Below, piece after piece: positions 60,965 through 64,000 of a DNA stretch of 64,000 nt. The translations under genes and the position numbers were made by a program. The stretch lies in assembly GCF_039778605.1 (NCBI RefSeq), contig NZ_CP156060.1:2790001-2854000 (forward strand), written 5' to 3'. Below the pieces are notes generated by a model. The model searched no databases, was not told where the DNA came from, and was given only the letters and a program-made list of their open reading frames with translations. This stretch comes from Flavobacterium sp. WV_118_3. Its GTDB lineage: Bacteria > Bacteroidota > Bacteroidia > Flavobacteriales > Flavobacteriaceae. The number at the start of each line of letters is the position of its first letter. The stretch's first letter is position 1.

Positions 60965-62317
60965 ATGACACAATCCTGGAAAATACACCATGCCTTTTTT
61001 ATCCGTTTATTAGTACTTCTGGTACTTCTCGGAAGTTGTATCGTATTGTTTCAAAAACAACTTTACTATACCTTATTTGGTTTCGTTTTTTTTGGAATCT
61101 TACTCACGCTGGAAATGTATTATTTTATCCGAAATGCTTTTTTATTTTACGATAAAACCATCACCGCTATTTTACAGCAGGATTATTCGGCCAGTTATTC
61201 CGACGCGTATAAAACCGGAAATTACAGCAAATTGCACCAGCTTTACGAAACGCTAAAAGAACGGAGAAACGAACAAACGTCCAAAGAACTCGTGTACCGA
61301 ACCATTTTAAACAATATCGATAGCGGTGTTTTAATCCTTGAAAAAAAAGATGCGGAATGGGGTATTTTTTTGATGAACGATTATTTTTCAAATCAGTTTA
61401 CCGTGCCAAAGGTTTCCAAATGGCATTATCTGAAAAAGCAGATTCCATCATTTTGTTCGGCTATCGAGCAATTTGATTTTCAGGAAGTGAAAACATCTGT
61501 TCAGATTCGGGCGAATGCCGATGCGGAATTTCAGACGTTCCGCTTACAGGCGTCTTTAAGTAAGAGCTACAATACCGAATATTATATTATTTTTCTGGAT
61601 TCCATTCAAAAGGTAATTGAGAAAAAAGAGAAAGAAGCCTGGATTAATCTGATGAAGGTGATTTCACATGAATTATTAAACTCGCTGACACCGATTCGTT
61701 CGCTGTCGCAGAATTTACAGGAAATTGTAGATCAGGATGCTTTAAGTTCCGAAGATCTGGAGGATATCCGGTTAAGTCTTTCGACGATTATCAACCGAAG
61801 TGATCATCTTCAATTCTTTGTCGACAATTACCGGAAACTGGCGATGTTACCATCACCGCAAAAGGAAAAAACCGCTTTACTATCGCTTGTAAAATCTTGT
61901 GTCGATACCATGATGCCCTTGTTTAAAACGCATGGCATTAGCGTCCATAACAAAATCGATTTTGACCGCTGGCTGTATGTCGACCGCAACCAATTGGAAC
62001 AGGTTATACTGAATTTGCTGACCAATAGTATGTATGCGTTAACCGGAGATTCGACGGATTCGAAAGTAATTGAACTATCCGCATCGGTGGCCAATAACCG
62101 TTTGTTTATTGTGATTTCCGATAATGGTGCCGGAATTGAAAAGGAGATTCAGGATAAAATTTTCCTTCCGTTTTTTACCACGCGAAAAGAAGGTGCCGGG
62201 ATTGGTTTGACGCTATCCAAAAATATCATTGAAGCCCATGGCGGTTATCTGAACTACCAACGCGACAGCACGCATACGACATTTGTTATTAGTCTGATTG
62301 AAAAAGAAAATTCGTAG
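60965..62317 (+). CDS. Sensor histidine kinase, NtrY-like
   Basis: 450 residues. Two membrane helices (about 10-30 and 35-58) with hardly any periplasmic loop, a PAS-like cytoplasmic region (about 105-215), a HisKA-type helix with the phosphoacceptor His (about 235) in MKVISHELLNSLTPI, and an HATPase domain: N box QVILNLLTNSMYAL, G1 SDNGAGI, F/G2 FFTTRKEGAGIGLTLSK. The short periplasmic part suggests it senses membrane or cytoplasmic state. Operon with the NtrC-type regulator. Its stop lies two bases from the convergent ATL gene with no clear terminator. Confidence 0.92.
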   Translation: MTQSWKIHHAFFIRLLVLLVLLGSCIVLFQKQLYYTLFGFVFFGILLTLEMYYFIRNAFLFYDKTITAILQQDYSASYSDAYKTGNYSKLHQLYETLKERRNEQTSKELVYRTILNNIDSGVLILEKKDAEWGIFLMNDYFSNQFTVPKVSKWHYLKKQIPSFCSAIEQFDFQEVKTSVQIRANADAEFQTFRLQASLSKSYNTEYYIIFLDSIQKVIEKKEKEAWINLMKVISHELLNSLTPIRSLSQNLQEIVDQDALSSEDLEDIRLSLSTIINRSDHLQFFVDNYRKLAMLPSPQKEKTALLSLVKSCVDTMMPLFKTHGISVHNKIDFDRWLYVDRNQLEQVILNLLTNSMYALTGDSTDSKVIELSASVANNRLFIVISDNGAGIEKEIQDKIFLPFFTTRKEGAGIGLTLSKNIIEAHGGYLNYQRDSTHTTFVISLIEKENS

Positions 62318-62319
62318 TA

Positions 62320-62652
62320 TTACAACTGTATTTCCGGTTGCCAGAATAGTTTTTCGAAGTGCACCACCTGGTTGTTTTTTACTTTAACACCTTCGCTTTC
62401 GAGTAATTGCTGCATCAGATTGGTTCCCTCGAAATGGTGTTTACCGGTGAGCATTCCCACGCGGTTTACGACGCGATGTGCCGGAACATCATCTTTCCCA
62501 TGTGCTGCATTCATCGCCCAGCCGACCATTCGTGCCGAACGCGCCGCACCCAACGTTTTCGCAATGGCTCCATAAGATGTTACCCGTCCGTACGGAATTA
62601 GACGTACCACTTCATACACCCGTTCAAAGAAATTTTCATTTTCGGCTTTCAT
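62320..62652 (-). CDS. Alkyltransferase-like protein (ATL), acceptor Cys replaced by Ala
   Basis: 110 residues: only the DNA-binding domain of O6-alkylguanine transferases. The helix-turn-helix with the Arg finger (ARSARMVGWAM) is intact, but the active-site PCHRV motif reads PAHRVV, Ala58 for Cys. ATL proteins with this change bind O6-alkylguanine, bend the DNA and hand the lesion to nucleotide excision repair instead of transferring the alkyl group. Its ATG overlaps the stop of the LysE-type gene by one base. Last gene of the trmB-lysE-atl operon. Confidence 0.9.
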   Translation of the reverse strand: MKAENENFFERVYEVVRLIPYGRVTSYGAIAKTLGAARSARMVGWAMNAAHGKDDVPAHRVVNRVGMLTGKHHFEGTNLMQQLLESEGVKVKNNQVVHFEKLFWQPEIQL

Positions 62653-63290
62653 TATCCCAAATTATTATTGATCAACTTAATTAGGGTAACAATAGAAACC
62701 AGTCCGGTTATGGTTCCGATAATATAATTGATATTATTGATCAGAAAGGATGGTTTTTCGCCTTCTTTTTTCTTAAAAAACAGTATATAGAGGTAAAATA
62801 CCAAAAACGATCCGATAACAGCTCCTAATACAAACAGGGAAATATAGGATTGGTTAAAAAAGAAATAGCCGTTTCGCGACAACCATACACTGATAAAGAC
62901 ATAATACGGAATCGGAAAAAGATTAAGTGCCGACAGTAACATTCCCAAAAAGAAACGACTGGTTTTGCTTTTCATTTTAAGCTCTTCCTTCGGTTTCTTT
63001 GGCTTGTTGGCAATCGTAAAAAAATAGAGCGTTAGCAACACAAAAATCCCAAGTCCAATTTCCTGCAACAGGTTAATGATCTCCGGATTTCGGTCGATAA
63101 ATTTGGCAAACAATACTGCCAGATACGTTTGAAAAAATACGGTAAACGTAGCGCCCAATGCAAACATCAATGCCTTACTTCTACCATCCCGCACACTTAG
63201 TTTTGCAGCCGTCATATTGAGCAGACCGGGTGGTGTGATCCCAATCGAAGCCACTGTAAAACCAAGTATGAGGGGCATGAAATAATGCAT
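62652..63290 (-). CDS. LysE family membrane exporter
   Basis: 212 residues, six membrane segments. The N-terminal GITPPGLLNMTAAKLSVRDGR corresponds to the conserved GPxxL motif region of LysE/RhtB amino-acid exporters (here GITPPGLLN), and a Lys-rich cytoplasmic loop (KPKKPKEELKMKSK) follows the third helix. Predicted to export amino acids or related metabolites; substrate cannot be told. Five bases after trmB. Confidence 0.82.
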   Translation of the reverse strand: MHYFMPLILGFTVASIGITPPGLLNMTAAKLSVRDGRSKALMFALGATFTVFFQTYLAVLFAKFIDRNPEIINLLQEIGLGIFVLLTLYFFTIANKPKKPKEELKMKSKTSRFFLGMLLSALNLFPIPYYVFISVWLSRNGYFFFNQSYISLFVLGAVIGSFLVFYLYILFFKKKEGEKPSFLINNINYIIGTITGLVSIVTLIKLINNNLG

Positions 63291-63295
63291 TTATT

Positions 63296-63970
63296 TTATT
63301 TTATTTTGAATTGGATATAGGTTATCGCTTTATTTTGTTCTAAGTATTGTTGTTCGTAAAACGTCTGAATGGCTGTTACTACTTCCGGCGCTCCTTCGTT
63401 TTTGTAAACATTATGATTGGCATACAACACTTCGTGCCCTTCGCCGTGTAATAATCCCAACGTATAACCGTGCATAAATTCGCTATCGGTTTTCAGATTC
63501 ATGATCCCGTCTTTTTTCAGGATTTTTTTATAGCGCTGTAAGAACTCCGAGTTCGTCATACGGTGTTTCGTACGCTTGTATTTGATTTGCGGATCCGGGA
63601 ATGTAATCCAGATTTCGTCTACTTCTGCTGCTGCAAATACATATTCCAGTAATTCAATCTGCGTTCGTATAAAGGCAACATTTGACAGTCCATTTTCAAC
63701 AGCTGTTTTGGCTCCCCGCCAAAATCGCGCCCCTTTTATATCAATTCCGATAAAATTTTTATCCGGGTAACGCGTGGCCAGTCCAACGGAGTATTCCCCT
63801 TTTCCACATCCCAATTCCAACACCAACGGGTTATCATTTTTAAAAACCTCCTGTTTCCATTTGCCTTTAAACGGAAAAGTATTGGACACCACCTCTTCCC
63901 GAGTTGGCTGAAATACGTTCCCAAATGTCTCGTTCTCCTTAAATCTTTTTAATTTATTTTTACTTCCCAC
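63296..63970 (-). CDS. trmB: tRNA (guanosine(46)-N7)-methyltransferase TrmB
   Basis: 224 residues. SAM motif VLELGCGKGEYSVGLA (about 49-64), GIDIKGARFWRGAKTA, and the family signature IWITFPDPQIKYKRTKHRM, where FPDP-KxRHxKRR is the usual TrmB pattern. It makes m7G46 in the tRNA variable loop. First gene of a three-gene operon with LysE and ATL genes. A near-consensus -7 sequence (TAAGTTTA on the minus strand, about 63974-63981) lies directly before the start. Confidence 0.94.
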   Translation of the reverse strand: MGSKNKLKRFKENETFGNVFQPTREEVVSNTFPFKGKWKQEVFKNDNPLVLELGCGKGEYSVGLATRYPDKNFIGIDIKGARFWRGAKTAVENGLSNVAFIRTQIELLEYVFAAAEVDEIWITFPDPQIKYKRTKHRMTNSEFLQRYKKILKKDGIMNLKTDSEFMHGYTLGLLHGEGHEVLYANHNVYKNEGAPEVVTAIQTFYEQQYLEQNKAITYIQFKIK

Positions 63971-64000
63971 GACTAAACTTAAAATTTTGGTAAAATTACG

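Noticed and set aside
1-64000. CRISPR array, riboswitch or rRNA genes
   Set aside because: No regularly spaced repeats with unique spacers, no recognised riboswitch core and no rRNA sequence were seen in reading through the window.

Overview
The window is chromosomal DNA of a member of the Bacteroidota, almost certainly a Flavobacterium-like Flavobacteriaceae. The evidence is: repeated TAnnTTTG -7 promoter elements; almost no Shine-Dalgarno sequences; a type IX secretion (T9SS) C-terminal sorting domain; a DnaQ-DnaE fusion polymerase; and families typical of this group (DUF4407, DUF4260, DUF6252, DUF2807, TPR-LuxR membrane regulators). Most of it is ordinary housekeeping content. I cannot name a species.

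Layout. 1-9.8 kb: end of an M20 dipeptidase, a small methyltransferase, a DUF4407 membrane protein, a FabZ-like hotdog protein whose catalytic His is replaced by Ser, a cyclase/DUF4260/YjbR operon, ruvC-hemW, a flippase-like protein plus GT2 glycosyltransferase, a lipoprotein and a DUF456 protein. 9.8-17.9 kb: a secreted FG-GAP/T9SS protein, two tandem TPR-HTH regulators with a strong inverted repeat upstream, a small basic protein, an S24-type repressor with two matching operator-like repeats, a solo IS3-type terminal repeat, two identical tRNA-Asp genes with duplicated promoters, and a DUF58 protein.

18.2-29.5 kb is the accessory heart of the window: a 2429-residue secreted SpvB/RHS polymorphic toxin with a type-23-like tip, two tandem paralogous candidate immunity genes, a DUF1493 protein, and an array of displaced RHS tips. 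One tip is hydrophobic and followed by a membrane immunity candidate. One is papain-like and followed by a lipoprotein gene broken at two A8 runs. One is a decayed remnant. This looks like a record of repeated toxin-tip replacement.

29.7-44.7 kb: a small exported protein, thioredoxin, DnaE, a TolC-HlyD-MFS efflux operon, a DUF6252 lipoprotein, rpsP-rimM-trmN6, an acyl-CoA (glutaryl-CoA-type) dehydrogenase and a DUF3050 protein. 44.7-50.8 kb: a seven-gene, tightly overlapping operon combining an AdoMet decarboxylase, DUF4178, a 64-residue membrane protein, DUF350, a membrane-embedded aminopropyltransferase, a Tat-exported FAD oxidoreductase and a polytopic membrane protein. This looks like a dedicated polyamine-type chemistry at the envelope rather than bulk spermidine synthesis. 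50.9-53.9 kb: ferredoxin, its NADP reductase, Nfu and Mrp (Fe-S handling).

54.2-62.3 kb: a MacAB-like ABC efflux operon (with a DUF2807 protein inside it) divergent from an NtrC/NtrY two-component pair. The gap between them holds a sigma-54-like -24/-12 sequence and a two-tier dyad about 100 bp upstream of it, which suggests direct enhancer-dependent control. 62.3-64 kb: an alkyltransferase-like (ATL) protein lacking the acceptor Cys, a LysE-type exporter and trmB.

No CRISPR array, integrase, complete IS or phage structural gene was seen.
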